From Arthrobacter sp. SW1 (lineage in GTDB: Bacteria > Actinomycetota > Actinomycetes > Actinomycetales > Micrococcaceae): DNA of 64,000 bases. Location: contig NZ_MJLT01000003.1 in NCBI RefSeq assembly GCF_001766675.1, positions 61,855 through 125,854 of the forward strand. The letters are read 5' to 3'. Within the stretch, counting starts at the first letter, position 1, and every line of letters begins with the position of its first letter. Below the pieces are notes generated by a model. It saw only the letters and a program-made list of their open reading frames with translations, did not search any database and was not told the origin of the DNA. This document shows positions 27,510-36,816 of this stretch, in pieces. The position numbers and the translations under genes are program-made.

Positions 27510-28414
27510 CGCGCCAGTTCGGTCTCCGCAGCCACGCCGCCCAGCTTGTGCGGGTTCCGCATGGCGAAGATCCGGGCGATCCGGCCGTCTTCCACCACCA
27601 CGCTGATGAGCGAGGGCCCGCCCAGTTCGTCGTCGATCCGGATGCCGGGGGCGCCGTTGAGCCAGAGCAGTTCGATCTTCGGGTTGAGGGCCACTTTCGG
27701 GAACGGGCGGAGCAGGTTGATGACCTTCTTCGCGCCGTACACGGGCACCCGCACCGCATTCGCGATGCCGCCCCCGTCCGCCACGAGGACGACGTCGGGA
27801 GCCAGGACGTCCATGAGTCCCTGCACATCCCCGGTGGTCACCGCTGCCAGGAAGCGTTCGACGACGGCCTGCGCCTCGCTGCGGTCCACCTGCATGCGGG
27901 GGCGCCGGGCAGCCACATGCGAGCGGGCGCGGCTGCTGATCTGCCGCACGGCCGCCGTCGACTTGTCCACGGCCTGGGCGATCTCCTGATAGGGCGCGTC
28001 GAAGACCTCGCGCAGGACGAAGACCGCCCGCTCCACCGGCGTCAGCGATTCGAGCACGGTGAGCATGGCGATCGAGACGCTTTCGGCCAGCTCGACGTCC
28101 TCGGCGACGTCCGGCACGGTGAGCAGCGGTTCGGGCAGCCATTCACCCACATACTCCTCACGGCGCCGGCTCAGCGTCCGCAGGCGGTTGAGGGCCTGGC
28201 GGGTGACGATGCGGACGAAGTATGCCCGCGGATCGCGGACCTCCGCCCGGGCCCCGGCTTCCAGTCCGGACCACCGCAGCCAGGCCTCCTGCACCACGTC
28301 CTCGGCATCGGCCGCGGAGCCGAGCATCTCGTAGGCCACGGTGAAGAGGAGGCTGCGGTGGGTGACGAAGAGGTCCAGGCTGTCGGTGGTGCCGGGGCTG
28401 CTCATGGAGGCCAC
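27506..28414 (-). CDS. ECF41-type (SigJ-like) sigma factor with SnoaL-like C-terminal domain
   Basis: 302 residues from GTG 28414 (ATG at 28405 is equally likely). Region 2: LLFTVAYEMLGSAADAEDVVQEAWLRW, region 4: LTPVERAVFVLREVFDAPYQEIAQ and STAAVRQISSRARSHV. The last 110 residues (VVERFLAAVTTGDVQGLMDVL) form the SnoaL-like extension that tunes ECF41 activity in place of an anti-sigma factor; the GGGIANAVRVPVYG segment belongs to it. It follows the carboxymuconolactone-decarboxylase gene, the classic ECF41 neighbour. It ends 4 bases into the convergent PiT stop. Confidence 0.92.
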   Translation of the reverse strand: MASMSSPGTTDSLDLFVTHRSLLFTVAYEMLGSAADAEDVVQEAWLRWSGLEAGARAEVRDPRAYFVRIVTRQALNRLRTLSRRREEYVGEWLPEPLLTVPDVAEDVELAESVSIAMLTVLESLTPVERAVFVLREVFDAPYQEIAQAVDKSTAAVRQISSRARSHVAARRPRMQVDRSEAQAVVERFLAAVTTGDVQGLMDVLAPDVVLVADGGGIANAVRVPVYGAKKVINLLRPFPKVALNPKIELLWLNGAPGIRIDDELGGPSLISVVVEDGRIARIFAMRNPHKLGGVAAETELAR

Positions 28415-28415
28415 G

Positions 28416-28988
28416 CTACCTGCGGCCCGCCGGCTCCGCGAGTGGCTTCAGCCCGCAGGAGTCCGAGAAGCCTTCGGATTCGATCCCGAGCGCCACGTTG
28501 CCGCGGGTGGTGAGGTTGGCGTAGCCGATCACGCTGGTGAGTTCCACCATCGCCGCGGGGCCCAGCTGCTCCAGCAGGCGGGCGGCGAGTTCATCGGTGA
28601 CGGTCACGGGCGTGGTGCTCATGGCCTCGGCGTACTCGAGGACGTCGCGCTCCAGCGGCGTGAAGACCCCGGAGTCCCGCCAGCGCGGAATCTGCTGTGC
28701 CTTGTCCAGGTCGAGGCCCCGGTTGTGCGCCATGAAGTAGTTGAAGTCCAGGCACCAGGTGCAGCCGATCAGGGACGCCACCGCCATGTGCGCGTACGAC
28801 TTCAGGGACTCATCGCAACTGTCCCACTTCTGCAGCTTCTGGCCCATGCCCATGGACGCCTTTAGCACGGCCGGGTTGTGCCACATGACGCCAAGGGATT
28901 CCGGCACCTTGCCGAACATCTTCGCGCTGAACTTCTTGATGAGCGTGCCGTAGAGGCCGGTGATTTCTGCGGCGGGGATGCGGGTCAT
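28416..28988 (-). CDS. Carboxymuconolactone decarboxylase / AhpD-like protein
   Basis: 190 residues, helical, with the redox pair in SLIGCTWCLDF (CxxC) near residue 75, as in AhpD-type peroxidase partners. VLEYAEAMSTTPVTVTDE is the second family helix. AGGAGG precedes the ATG. The gene is 2 bases upstream of the ECF41 sigma gene and carries an ECF41-type promoter (29030-29056), so it is the likely main target of that sigma factor. Confidence 0.9.
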   Translation of the reverse strand: MTRIPAAEITGLYGTLIKKFSAKMFGKVPESLGVMWHNPAVLKASMGMGQKLQKWDSCDESLKSYAHMAVASLIGCTWCLDFNYFMAHNRGLDLDKAQQIPRWRDSGVFTPLERDVLEYAEAMSTTPVTVTDELAARLLEQLGPAAMVELTSVIGYANLTTRGNVALGIESEGFSDSCGLKPLAEPAGRR

Positions 28989-29029
28989 GATTCCTCCTGG
29001 GAGTCGGTTTCCTTGCCTTGCAGCATGGA

Positions 29030-29056
29030 GACACCGCCCGCGCCGGATCTGTGACA
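29030..29056 (-). promoter_or_regulatory. ECF41-type promoter of the CMD-sigma operon
   Basis: On the minus strand TGTCACA (29050-29056), 16 bases, then TGTC (29030-29033). Characterised ECF41 promoters have TGTCACA at -35 and CGTC at -10, so only the first -10 base differs. Confidence 0.65.
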
Positions 29057-29094
29057 GGCTTCCGGAAAAAACCCGGAAAAGATTCGGGAAAAAG

Positions 29095-29784
29095 TCAGGC
29101 GAGGCCCTTGTACCGGCGCTCGGGCCGGCCGATCCCGCCGTAGCGCAGCTGCACCACGGCCCGCCCTTCCTCCACGAGGTATTCGAGGTACCGGCGTGCG
29201 CTGACCCGTGAGGTTCCCAGGGCGTCCGCGGCTTCGGTGGCGGACAGGTCCGCGCCCGCGGAATCCCTGGCGGTACGCCGCAGGAGCTCCTCCACCAGGC
29301 GCAGGGTTTCGGCGCTGAAACCCTTGGGCAGCGGTTTCGCCGTGCCGCCCAGGCCGAACACGCGGTTCACATCCGCCTGCTCCGCCGTCCCCTTCGCCGA
29401 ACCCGGCGCCAACGCCCGGTAGCTCTGCCGGTAGTGCTCCAGCCGTTCGTGCAGGTCATCGGCCGAAAACGGCTTCATCAGGTAGTGCACGATTCCCCCG
29501 CGCAGCGCCCGGCGCACCGTCTCCACTTCGCGGGCGGCGCTGATCACTAGCACATCGAGTTCCGGCACCACCTCGCGCAGCTGCTGCAGCAGTTCCAGGC
29601 CGTTGATGTCCGGCAAATGGATGTCCAGGAGCACCAGGTCCGGCTGCAGGCGCCGCGCCTCGGCCACGGCCTGCGCGCCGGTGTGCGCCGCGCCCACCAC
29701 TTCGAAACCCGGGAGCTGCCGGACGAAGCCCGAATGCACCTTGGCCACCATGAAGTCGTCGTCGACCACCAGGACCCTGATCAT
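29095..29784 (-). CDS. Response regulator of the CitB/DcuR type
   Basis: 229 residues. Receiver domain at 1-120 with VVDDD, phosphoacceptor in DLVLLDIHLPDINGLELL (Asp about 54), and Lys in LMKPF. The C-terminal HTH (LSATEAADALGTSRVSARRYLEYLVE) is that of the citrate/C4-dicarboxylate family. Its ATG overlaps the kinase stop by 4 bases. The divergent tctCBA operon 2 kb away is the expected target. Confidence 0.93.
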   Translation of the reverse strand: MIRVLVVDDDFMVAKVHSGFVRQLPGFEVVGAAHTGAQAVAEARRLQPDLVLLDIHLPDINGLELLQQLREVVPELDVLVISAAREVETVRRALRGGIVHYLMKPFSADDLHERLEHYRQSYRALAPGSAKGTAEQADVNRVFGLGGTAKPLPKGFSAETLRLVEELLRRTARDSAGADLSATEAADALGTSRVSARRYLEYLVEEGRAVVQLRYGGIGRPERRYKGLA

Positions 29785-31469
29785 TCCGTTCGGCTCCCCT
29801 TCTGCTGATGCTGTTGCTGGACCTGTTGTGGCGCCTTCCCGAGCGTCGCGGTGAAGACCGCTCCGCCGTCGTTATGCACCTCCACGTCGCCGCCGCGCCG
29901 CAAGCACACCAACCGGGTGAGCGGCAGGCCGAAGCCGCGCCCGCCGTCGTTCCCGCCCGGCTTGGTGCTGTACCCGCGCCGGAAGATGTCCTCCCGTTGC
30001 GAGGGCTCGACGCCGGGACCGGAGTCCCGCACGGTGACCGTCACCTGATGCTCGTCCTCGCTGAGCTTGATGCCCACCGTGCCGCCCGGGGAACCACCGG
30101 CGGCGTCCATCGCGTTGTCGACCAGGTTGCCCACCACGGTAGTGAGGTCGCGGGAAAACTCCTCGTCCACCCGGCCCAGGCTGGAGGCGGGATCCAGCTG
30201 CAAGGCGACGTTCCGTTCGCCGGCCAGGCTGCTCTTGGCGATCAGCAGGGCCGCGAGGGCGGGGTCGTGGATGCGGGAGGTGATGCCATCGGAAAGCTTG
30301 TTGCGGCTCAGGCTGACTCCGTCCACAAAGCTCACCACCTCGTCGAACTCGCCCAGCTGGATGAGCCCGGAAATGGTGTGCAGCTGGTTGGCGAACTCGT
30401 GGGTCTGGGCGCGGAGGGTGTCCGTGGTGCTGCGGGTGCGGCCGAGTTCCTTCTCCAAGGAGGACAGCTCGGTGCGGTCTCGCAGGGTGGTCACGGAGCC
30501 GATTACCCTGCCGCGGGACATCATGGGCTTGCGGTTGAGCACCACCAGCCGTTCGCCCACCAGGAGCAGCCGGTCCGGCGTGGACTGTTCAGTGGTGAGC
30601 TCTTCCCGGAGCTGCCGCTGCACGCCAAGTTCGCCGAGGCTGCGGCCCACGCAGTCTTCCGGAAGGGCAAGGAAGTCCCGGGCGCTTTCATTGGCCAAGG
30701 TGATGCGTTCGTGCAGGTCAAGGGCGATCACTCCTTCCTTGACGCCGTGCAGGATCGCCTCGCGGTGCTCCACCAGCCCGGCAATCTCGCCGGGTTCCAG
30801 GCCGAAGGTCTGCCGCTTGACGCGGCGGGACAACAGCAGCGAACCCGCCGCGCCCAGCGCGAGGGACACCCCCAGGTACACCAGCAGGTCCGGTACCGTC
30901 TCGCCAAAGCGTTCCAGGACTGAGGGATATTCACGCCCGACGGCGACGATGCCCACCGTGGTGCCGGCGTCGTCGAGCACGGGAACGTGGGCCATGAGCG
31001 ATTGCTTGCCGCCCATGTCCACCGGTCCGGTCCAGGCCCGTCCCTGCAGCACCGTGCTGTCGCCCAATGGAAGCGGCGTGCCGATCACTGCCGGGTCCGT
31101 CCCGGACGTGAGGATGGTGCCGTCCTTCTTGGCGAGTACCACAATGCTGGAACCGGATACCGTGCGCGCTGCCTCGGCAACTGAGGGGAGGGCCGCGCCC
31201 TGCCGGGGTTGCGCCGTCGGGATGTGGGAACGGACGGTGGGATTGGCCGCAAGCGACTCCGCGGCGGACAGGGCACGCCGGCCCTCCACGCGTTCAAAGG
31301 CCTCGGCCGACTGCACCAGGGAAATGGCGATCACGCCCAGCAGGACGGCCAGCACGATCAGCAGCTGCAGGCCAAGGTACTGCCCGGCCAGGGACATGCG
31401 GCGGCGCCGGGGCAGCGGCTTGACCGGCTGCGGTTTGCCTGGCTGTTTCAGCGGCACGTCTTCGGGCAC
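29781..31469 (-). CDS. CitA/DcuS-type sensor histidine kinase
   Basis: 562 residues. TM1 (LGLQLLIVLAVLLGVIAISL) near residue 30, an extracytoplasmic PAS-like sensor (about 55-190, ending GIVAVGREYP), TM2 (LLVYLGVSLALGAAGSLLLS), a cytoplasmic PAS with LHERITLANESARDFL, and the Spo0B-type phosphoacceptor HEFANQLHTISGLIQ. The ATP site has GNLVDNAMDAAGG and DSGPGV. Family members sense citrate or tricarboxylates at the cell surface. It is divergent from tctC, with about 165 bases between. Confidence 0.93.
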   Translation of the reverse strand: MPEDVPLKQPGKPQPVKPLPRRRRMSLAGQYLGLQLLIVLAVLLGVIAISLVQSAEAFERVEGRRALSAAESLAANPTVRSHIPTAQPRQGAALPSVAEAARTVSGSSIVVLAKKDGTILTSGTDPAVIGTPLPLGDSTVLQGRAWTGPVDMGGKQSLMAHVPVLDDAGTTVGIVAVGREYPSVLERFGETVPDLLVYLGVSLALGAAGSLLLSRRVKRQTFGLEPGEIAGLVEHREAILHGVKEGVIALDLHERITLANESARDFLALPEDCVGRSLGELGVQRQLREELTTEQSTPDRLLLVGERLVVLNRKPMMSRGRVIGSVTTLRDRTELSSLEKELGRTRSTTDTLRAQTHEFANQLHTISGLIQLGEFDEVVSFVDGVSLSRNKLSDGITSRIHDPALAALLIAKSSLAGERNVALQLDPASSLGRVDEEFSRDLTTVVGNLVDNAMDAAGGSPGGTVGIKLSEDEHQVTVTVRDSGPGVEPSQREDIFRRGYSTKPGGNDGGRGFGLPLTRLVCLRRGGDVEVHNDGGAVFTATLGKAPQQVQQQHQQKGSRTE

Positions 31470-31565
31470 GGGGTTCCTTCGGCTGGGATGTCCCCTTCAT
31501 TATCCGGCCCCGCAACGCCAAGGCACCGTGACCACAATGAACAAAACAATCTTTGAGAACACAAG

Positions 31566-31581
31566 CGTGACCCGCATCACG
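31566..31581. promoter_or_regulatory. CRP/GlxR-like site before tctC
   Basis: CGTGA-N6-TCACG is a perfect 5-6-5 palindrome matching the TGTGA-N6-TCACA architecture of CRP-family sites, 53 bases before the tctC start. Catabolite control of tricarboxylate uptake is inferred. Confidence 0.45.
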
Positions 31582-31633
31582 TCAAGTCATACGGTGAATT
31601 CATTCCCACCCAATGATGAGAAGAGGAACAAAG

Positions 31634-32647
31634 ATGCGTCGGATGAACGCACTGCGCGCCATTGCTGTCGCTGCAGGACTTGTCATCGCAGCCACCGGCT
31701 GTGGCGTCACCAGCGGCGGTGGCTCCACCGCCACCAACGGAAGCACCGCGGACGCCGGCCCGCTCACCGGCCTGCGGATCATGGTCCCCAACACTCCCGG
31801 CGGCGGCTACGACACCACGGCCCGCACCGCGGCCAAGGTCATGAACAGCACCAAGATCGCCACCAACGTGGAGGTCTTCAACCTTGCCGGCGCCGGCGGA
31901 ACCGTGGGCCTGGCCCGCCTGGTCAACGAAAAGGGCAACAAGGACCTCATCATGCAGATGGGCCTTGGCGTGGTGGGCGCCAGCTACACCAACAAGTCCC
32001 AGGCAAAGCTCACGGGCACCACTCCCATCGCCCGCCTCATCCAGGAGCCGGGCGCCATCATGGTTCCCAAGGATTCGCCCTACAGGACCATCAACGAGCT
32101 CGTTGAGGCCTGGAAGAAGGATCCGTCCAAGCTGGCCGTCGGCGGCGGTTCCAGCCCGGGCGGCCCGGACCACCTGCTCCCGATGCAGCTGGCACAAGCG
32201 GTCGGCGTCGATCCCAAGAAGGTCAACTTCGTCTCCTTCGACGGCGGCGGCGACCTCCTGCCCGCCATCCTCGGCAACAAGATCGGCTTCGCAGCATCCG
32301 GTGCCGGCGAGTACATCCAGCAGATCAAGACCGGTTCTGTCCGCGTCCTCGCGGTAAGCGGCGCCGAGCGCCTCGAGGGCATCGACGCTCCTACTTTCAA
32401 GGAATCCGGAATCGACCTTGAGTTCACCAACTGGCGCGGCATCGTGGCCCCTCCGGGCATCAGCGACGCCGACCGCGACCGCCTGGTGGCAGCCCTCACC
32501 AAGATGCACGGCACCGATGAGTGGAAGGCCGAGCTGAAGCAGCGGGGCTGGACCGACGCCTTCATCACCGGCGAGGAGTTCGGCACCTTCCTGAAGGAAC
32601 AGGACACCCGGGTTGCCGATGTCCTCACAAAGCTGGGGCTGGCGTGA
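31634..32647 (+). CDS. tctC: Tripartite tricarboxylate transporter substrate-binding lipoprotein TctC
   Basis: 337 residues. Signal peptide with lipobox-like AATGC near residue 22, Ser/Thr-rich linker, then the TctC fold: LRIMVPNTPGGGYDTTARTAA, AGAGGTVGLARLVN, VGGGSSPGGPDHLL and the late NWRGIVAPPGI. It captures citrate or related tricarboxylates outside the membrane. The ATG at 31634 follows AGAGGAAC. It heads tctCBA, divergent from the CitA/CitB-type sensor pair. Confidence 0.95.
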   Translation: MRRMNALRAIAVAAGLVIAATGCGVTSGGGSTATNGSTADAGPLTGLRIMVPNTPGGGYDTTARTAAKVMNSTKIATNVEVFNLAGAGGTVGLARLVNEKGNKDLIMQMGLGVVGASYTNKSQAKLTGTTPIARLIQEPGAIMVPKDSPYRTINELVEAWKKDPSKLAVGGGSSPGGPDHLLPMQLAQAVGVDPKKVNFVSFDGGGDLLPAILGNKIGFAASGAGEYIQQIKTGSVRVLAVSGAERLEGIDAPTFKESGIDLEFTNWRGIVAPPGISDADRDRLVAALTKMHGTDEWKAELKQRGWTDAFITGEEFGTFLKEQDTRVADVLTKLGLA

Positions 32648-33159
32648 GCCAAAAGACCGACGCCGGGACACCGGCAAGCAAAGGCCGCTCCGAGCTGGGC
32701 ATCGCTGCCCTGCTCGGGGCGGCCGGCGCCGTCGTCCTCATTGACGCATCCCGCATTGCCGCACCGTACTCCCAGACCGACGTCGTCGGCCCCCGCACCA
32801 TGCCGATCATCATCGGCTGCCTCCTCCTGGTCTCCGCTGCGGCCTTGGCCATCGCCGTTCTGCGCGGCAGCCGAGGCCAGGCCGAAGAAGGCGAGGACGT
32901 GGACCTGAGCCACCCCTCCGACTGGAAGACCGTTGTTCCCCTGGTGGGCGCCTTCGTGCTGAACATCCTGCTGATCGACGCCGCAGGCTGGGTGATTTCC
33001 GGAACCCTGCTTTTCTGGGGCAGCGTCTGGGCGCTGGGCAGCCGGCACTACATCCGGGACGGGCTGATCTCGCTGGCGCTGGCGCTCGGCACCTTCTACG
33101 GCTTCTACTTCGGCCTGGGCATCAAGCTCCCGGCCGGCATCTTGGCAGGAATTCTCTGA
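32644..33159 (+). CDS. tctB: Tripartite tricarboxylate transporter small membrane subunit TctB
   Basis: 171 residues with four hydrophobic helices and the usual weak conservation; [19 protein letters not shown] corresponds to the G-P-x-x-x-P segment of TctB. Starts with GTG overlapping the tctC stop (GTGA). Ends one base before tctA. Its role is the small transmembrane partner of TctA. Confidence 0.92.
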   Translation: MSQKTDAGTPASKGRSELGIAALLGAAGAVVLIDASRIAAPYSQTDVVGPRTMPIIIGCLLLVSAAALAIAVLRGSRGQAEEGEDVDLSHPSDWKTVVPLVGAFVLNILLIDAAGWVISGTLLFWGSVWALGSRHYIRDGLISLALALGTFYGFYFGLGIKLPAGILAGIL

Positions 33160-33160
33160 C

Positions 33161-34690
33161 ATGGACGTTTTCAATCTCCTCATGCAGGGCTTCAGCACCG
33201 CGCTGACCCCCATGAACCTGCTCTACGCCTGCCTCGGCGTGCTCCTGGGCACCGCCGTGGGTGTACTGCCCGGCATCGGCCCGGCCATGGCGATTGCCCT
33301 GCTGCTGCCGATCACCTCCAACCTGGAACCCACCAGCGCGCTCATCATGTTCGCCGGCATCTACTACGGCGGCATGTACGGCGGTTCCACCACTTCCATC
33401 CTGCTTAACACCCCGGGCGAATCCTCCACCGTCATCACGGCGATCGAGGGCCACAAGATGGCCAAGGCCGGCCGCGCCGCACAGGCACTGGCCACTGCCG
33501 CCATCGGCTCCTTCGTGGCGGGCACCATCGGCACCGCGCTGTTGGCTACGGTGGCGCCGTTCGTGGTGCAGTTTGCCGTGAGCCTCGGCCCGTCCAGCTA
33601 CCTGGCCATCATGGTCCTTGGCCTGCTGACGGTTACCGCTGTGCTGGGCGCCTCCAAGATCCGCGGTTTCGCTTCGCTGGGCCTCGGCCTGGCGATCGGC
33701 CTGGTCGGAATGGACCCGGTCAGCGGCCAGCAACGGTTGACCTTCGGCATCCCGCTGTTGAGCGACGGCGTGGACATCGTGGTGGTGGCCGTGGCCATCT
33801 TTGCCGTGGGCGAGGCACTCTGGATCGCCGCGCACCTGCGCCGCCAGAAGCTGTCCATCATTCCCGTCGGCCAGCCCTGGATGGGCAAGGAAGACTGGAA
33901 GCGTTCCTGGAAGCCGTGGCTGCGCGGCACCGCCTTCGGTTTCCCGTTCGGGGCCATGCCCGCAGGCGGCGCCGAGGTGCCCACCTTCCTGTCCTACGTG
34001 ACGGAGAAGAAGCTCAGCCGGCACCCGGAGGAATTCGGACACGGCGCCATCGAAGGCGTCGCAGGCCCGGAAGCGGCAAACAACGCCTCCGCCGCCGGAA
34101 CGCTGACCCCGCTGCTTGCCCTCGGCCTGCCCACCAACGCCACCGCCGGCGTGATGCTCGCGGCCCTGATGACCTTCGGCATCCAGCCCGGACCGCTGCT
34201 GTTCGAGAATGAACCCGTCCTGGTATGGGGCCTGATTGCCAGCCTGTTCATCGGCAACGCCCTGCTGCTGCTGATCAACCTGCCCATGGCTCCTGTCTGG
34301 GCGAAGCTGCTGCGGATCCCCCGGCCGTACCTCTACGCGGGAATCCTGTTCTTCGCCACCCTGGGCGCCTTCGCGGTGAACATGCAGGCTTTCGACCTGA
34401 TCCTGCTGCTGGTCCTGGGCGCCTTGGGCTTCGCGATGCGCCGCTACGGCCTGCCGGTGCTGCCGCTCATCATCGGCCTCATCCTTGGTCCACGACTGGA
34501 AGGCCAGCTCCGCAAGTCCCTGCAGCTCAGCGGCGGCGACGTCTCCGGGCTCTTCAATGAACCCGTAGGCGTGGTGACCTACATCCTGGTGGCCGTGCTG
34601 CTGGCCCTGCCGCTCTTCATCCGCCTGTGGCGGAAGTTCGGTCCGCAGAAGCCCGGCGCCATGCACGTGGAGGACCAGATCAACGCCTGA
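33161..34690 (+). CDS. tctA: Tripartite tricarboxylate transporter large membrane subunit TctA
   Basis: 509 residues and about eleven helices. Strong TctA motifs: [54 protein letters not shown] and [20 protein letters not shown]. It forms the sodium-coupled translocation channel. The following inverted repeat ends the operon. Confidence 0.97.
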   Translation: MDVFNLLMQGFSTALTPMNLLYACLGVLLGTAVGVLPGIGPAMAIALLLPITSNLEPTSALIMFAGIYYGGMYGGSTTSILLNTPGESSTVITAIEGHKMAKAGRAAQALATAAIGSFVAGTIGTALLATVAPFVVQFAVSLGPSSYLAIMVLGLLTVTAVLGASKIRGFASLGLGLAIGLVGMDPVSGQQRLTFGIPLLSDGVDIVVVAVAIFAVGEALWIAAHLRRQKLSIIPVGQPWMGKEDWKRSWKPWLRGTAFGFPFGAMPAGGAEVPTFLSYVTEKKLSRHPEEFGHGAIEGVAGPEAANNASAAGTLTPLLALGLPTNATAGVMLAALMTFGIQPGPLLFENEPVLVWGLIASLFIGNALLLLINLPMAPVWAKLLRIPRPYLYAGILFFATLGAFAVNMQAFDLILLLVLGALGFAMRRYGLPVLPLIIGLILGPRLEGQLRKSLQLSGGDVSGLFNEPVGVVTYILVAVLLALPLFIRLWRKFGPQKPGAMHVEDQINA

Positions 34691-34707
34691 GCGTCCGCAT
34701 TAAATAA

Positions 34708-34746
34708 CGACGGCGGGCGGCACCCCCAAGGTGCCGCCCGCCGTCG
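34708..34746 (+). terminator. Terminator-like hairpin after tctA
   Basis: Perfect 16-bp stem CGACGGCGGGCGGCAC / GTGCCGCCCGCCGTCG, loop CCCCAAG, followed only by GGCCTTAAA, so the U-tract is poor. Confidence 0.7.
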
Positions 34747-34761
34747 GGCCTTAAACACCGA

Positions 34762-34811
34762 CTGCTGAGTAGGTGCCGTTATCAGGGACCAAAACGGCAG
34801 ATGCTCAGCAG
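34762..34811. repeat. Long interrupted hairpin of unknown role
   Basis: CTGCTGAG (34762-34769) pairs with CTCAGCAG (34804-34811), and GCCGTT (34775-34780) with AACGGC (34793-34798), separated by a symmetric 5x5 internal loop. It lies in the 191-base gap between convergent tctA and pstB. No T-tract. Confidence 0.5.
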
Positions 34812-34833
34812 CCGATGAGACTAGGGCCCACGG

Positions 34834-34874
34834 CCGCAGGGGTCCCCGGGCGAGCTTGCGAGCCTGGGGTGCGG
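34834..34874 (-). terminator. Hairpin after pstB
   Basis: CCGCA/TGCGG plus CCCCGGGC/GCCTGGGG (one GU pair), loop GAGCTTGCGA, 8 bases beyond the pstB stop. No clear U-tract; probable factor-independent or 3'-end stabilising structure. Confidence 0.55.
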
Positions 34875-34881
34875 CTGGGGC

Positions 34882-35661
34882 TTACCCGAAGCGGCCGGAG
34901 ACGTAGTCTTCGGTGGCCTTCTGGGACGGGTTGTTGAAGATGGTGCTGGTGTCCGCGAACTCGATCAGCTTGCCCGGCTTGCCGGTGCCGGCGATGTTGA
35001 AGAACGCCGTCTTGTCCGAAACCCGGGCGGCCTGCTGCATGTTGTGGGTCACGATCACCACGGTGTACTGGTCCTTGAGCTCGTTGATGAGGTCCTCAAC
35101 GGCCAGGGTGGAGATGGGGTCCAGCGCGGAGCACGGCTCGTCCATGAGGATGACCTGCGGTTCCACGGCGATGGCGCGGGCGATGCAGAGGCGCTGCTGC
35201 TGGCCGCCGGACAGGCCGGAACCCGGCTTGTCGAGGCGGTCCTTCACCTCGTTCCAGAGGTTGGCGCCCTGCAGGGAGCGCTCCACGAGGGTGTCGGCCT
35301 CGCCCTTGGAGATCTTCTTGTTGTTCAGCTTCACGCCGGCCAGCACGTTGTCCCGGATGGACATGGTGGGGAACGGGTTGGGCCGCTGGAAGACCATGCC
35401 CACCTGGGTGCGCACGGTTACGGGGTCCACGCCGGGGCCGTAGAGGTTGTCGCCGTCGAGCAGCACTTCGCCTTCAACACGGGCGCCCGGGAGGACCTCG
35501 TGCATGCGGTTCAGGGTGCGCAGGAAGGTGGACTTGCCGCAACCGGACGGGCCGATGAAGGCGGTGACCGACTTGGCGTCGATGTTGATGTTGACGCCTT
35601 CGACGGCCAGGAAATTGCCGTAGTAGACGTTCAGGTCCTTGACGTCGATCCGCTTAGACAT
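34882..35661 (-). CDS. pstB: Phosphate ABC transporter ATP-binding protein PstB
   Basis: 259 residues. Walker [19 protein letters not shown]-loop [12 protein letters not shown], signature [14 protein letters not shown] and Walker [14 protein letters not shown] are all intact. The C-terminal [22 protein letters not shown] is typical PstB. Last gene of pstSCAB on the minus strand. Confidence 0.98.
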   Translation of the reverse strand: MSKRIDVKDLNVYYGNFLAVEGVNINIDAKSVTAFIGPSGCGKSTFLRTLNRMHEVLPGARVEGEVLLDGDNLYGPGVDPVTVRTQVGMVFQRPNPFPTMSIRDNVLAGVKLNNKKISKGEADTLVERSLQGANLWNEVKDRLDKPGSGLSGGQQQRLCIARAIAVEPQVILMDEPCSALDPISTLAVEDLINELKDQYTVVIVTHNMQQAARVSDKTAFFNIAGTGKPGKLIEFADTSTIFNNPSQKATEDYVSGRFG

Positions 35662-35706
35662 GGTATTCCTTCAATGCTGTGGTGGGAAGAATATGGGGGC
35701 GCGGCA

Positions 35707-36816
35707 CTAGCGGCCGGCCTTGGGGGCGAAGATCCGTGCGATCAAACGGGCTGCGAGGTTCAGCAGCATCACCAGGATGATCAGCACCAGGGCCGCGCCC
35801 CAGGCCCGCTGGTCCGAGGGGGCGGGGTTGGACGGCGAGGTCGGGTTGAGGATCTGGGTGTAGATGAACGTGGGCAGCGAGGCCATCCAGCCGCCGAAGA
35901 CGTTGTTATTGATGGTGGTGGCGAAGCCGGCGGTGACCAGGATCGGCGCGGTCTCGCCGATCACGCGGGCGATCGCCAGGGTGACGCCGGACGCGATGCC
36001 GGAGATCGCCGTCGGGATGACCACCTTCAGGATGGTCCGCCACTTCCGCACGCCCAGCGCGTAGGAGGCCTCGCGCAGTTCGTTCGGGACGATCTTGAGC
36101 ATTTCCTCGCTGGAGCGGACCACCACCGGGATCATCAGCACGGAAAGCGCGACGGCGGCCACCGCACCGGTCTTGGTGCCCGGGCCGACGACAGCGAAGA
36201 AGAACGCCGCGGCGAAGAGGCCGGCCACGATCGACGGGATGCCGGTCATGACGTCCACGAAGAAGGTGATGGCGCGGGCCAGCGGGCGGTCCTCGCCGTA
36301 TTCCACCAGGTAGATCGCGGTGAGCAGGCCCACCGGCACGGAGATCACGGTGGCCAGCAGGGTGATCTGGACGGTACCGATCAAGGCGTGGTAGACGCCG
36401 CCTAGCACGCGGGTGCCTTCTTCGACGCTCTTGTTGTCGAAGGTGCCGGTGACACCGTTCATCGAGGTGCCCAGGAAGCCGGGGGTGATGATGCCGGGGA
36501 TGCCGTTGACCAGCACGGTCCAGATCACGGAGACCAGCGGCAGCAGTGCCACGAGGAAGGCTCCGACCACCAGGCAGGTGGCCAGCTTGTCCTTGGCCTT
36601 GCGGGCGCCTTCAACCATGCCGCTCCAGGCCACCAGGCCCACGGTGAAGAGCAGCGCGGAGACGACGCCCCAGCCGAAGACGTTGAAGCCGACGAGGGCA
36701 AGGATGGCGGCGCCGAGAACCAGGGCGACAGCGAGCACCACCCACGGCGCGTACGACGGCAGCTGGCCCTTGGTGAGGGCGGAGCGCTTGCGGGTTACGG
36801 GGGCTGTGACAGTCAT
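35707..36816 (-). CDS. pstA: Phosphate ABC transporter permease PstA
   Basis: 369 residues, longer than the roughly 300 of E. coli PstA because of two extra N-terminal helices (WVVLAVALVLGAAILALVGF and VSALLFTVGLVAW). The permease core has AIYLVEYGEDRPLARAI, MTGIPSIVAGLFAAAFF and the EAA loop REASYALGVRKWRTILKVVIP. ATG directly abuts the pstC stop. Confidence 0.96.
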   Translation of the reverse strand: MTVTAPVTRKRSALTKGQLPSYAPWVVLAVALVLGAAILALVGFNVFGWGVVSALLFTVGLVAWSGMVEGARKAKDKLATCLVVGAFLVALLPLVSVIWTVLVNGIPGIITPGFLGTSMNGVTGTFDNKSVEEGTRVLGGVYHALIGTVQITLLATVISVPVGLLTAIYLVEYGEDRPLARAITFFVDVMTGIPSIVAGLFAAAFFFAVVGPGTKTGAVAAVALSVLMIPVVVRSSEEMLKIVPNELREASYALGVRKWRTILKVVIPTAISGIASGVTLAIARVIGETAPILVTAGFATTINNNVFGGWMASLPTFIYTQILNPTSPSNPAPSDQRAWGAALVLIILVMLLNLAARLIARIFAPKAGR

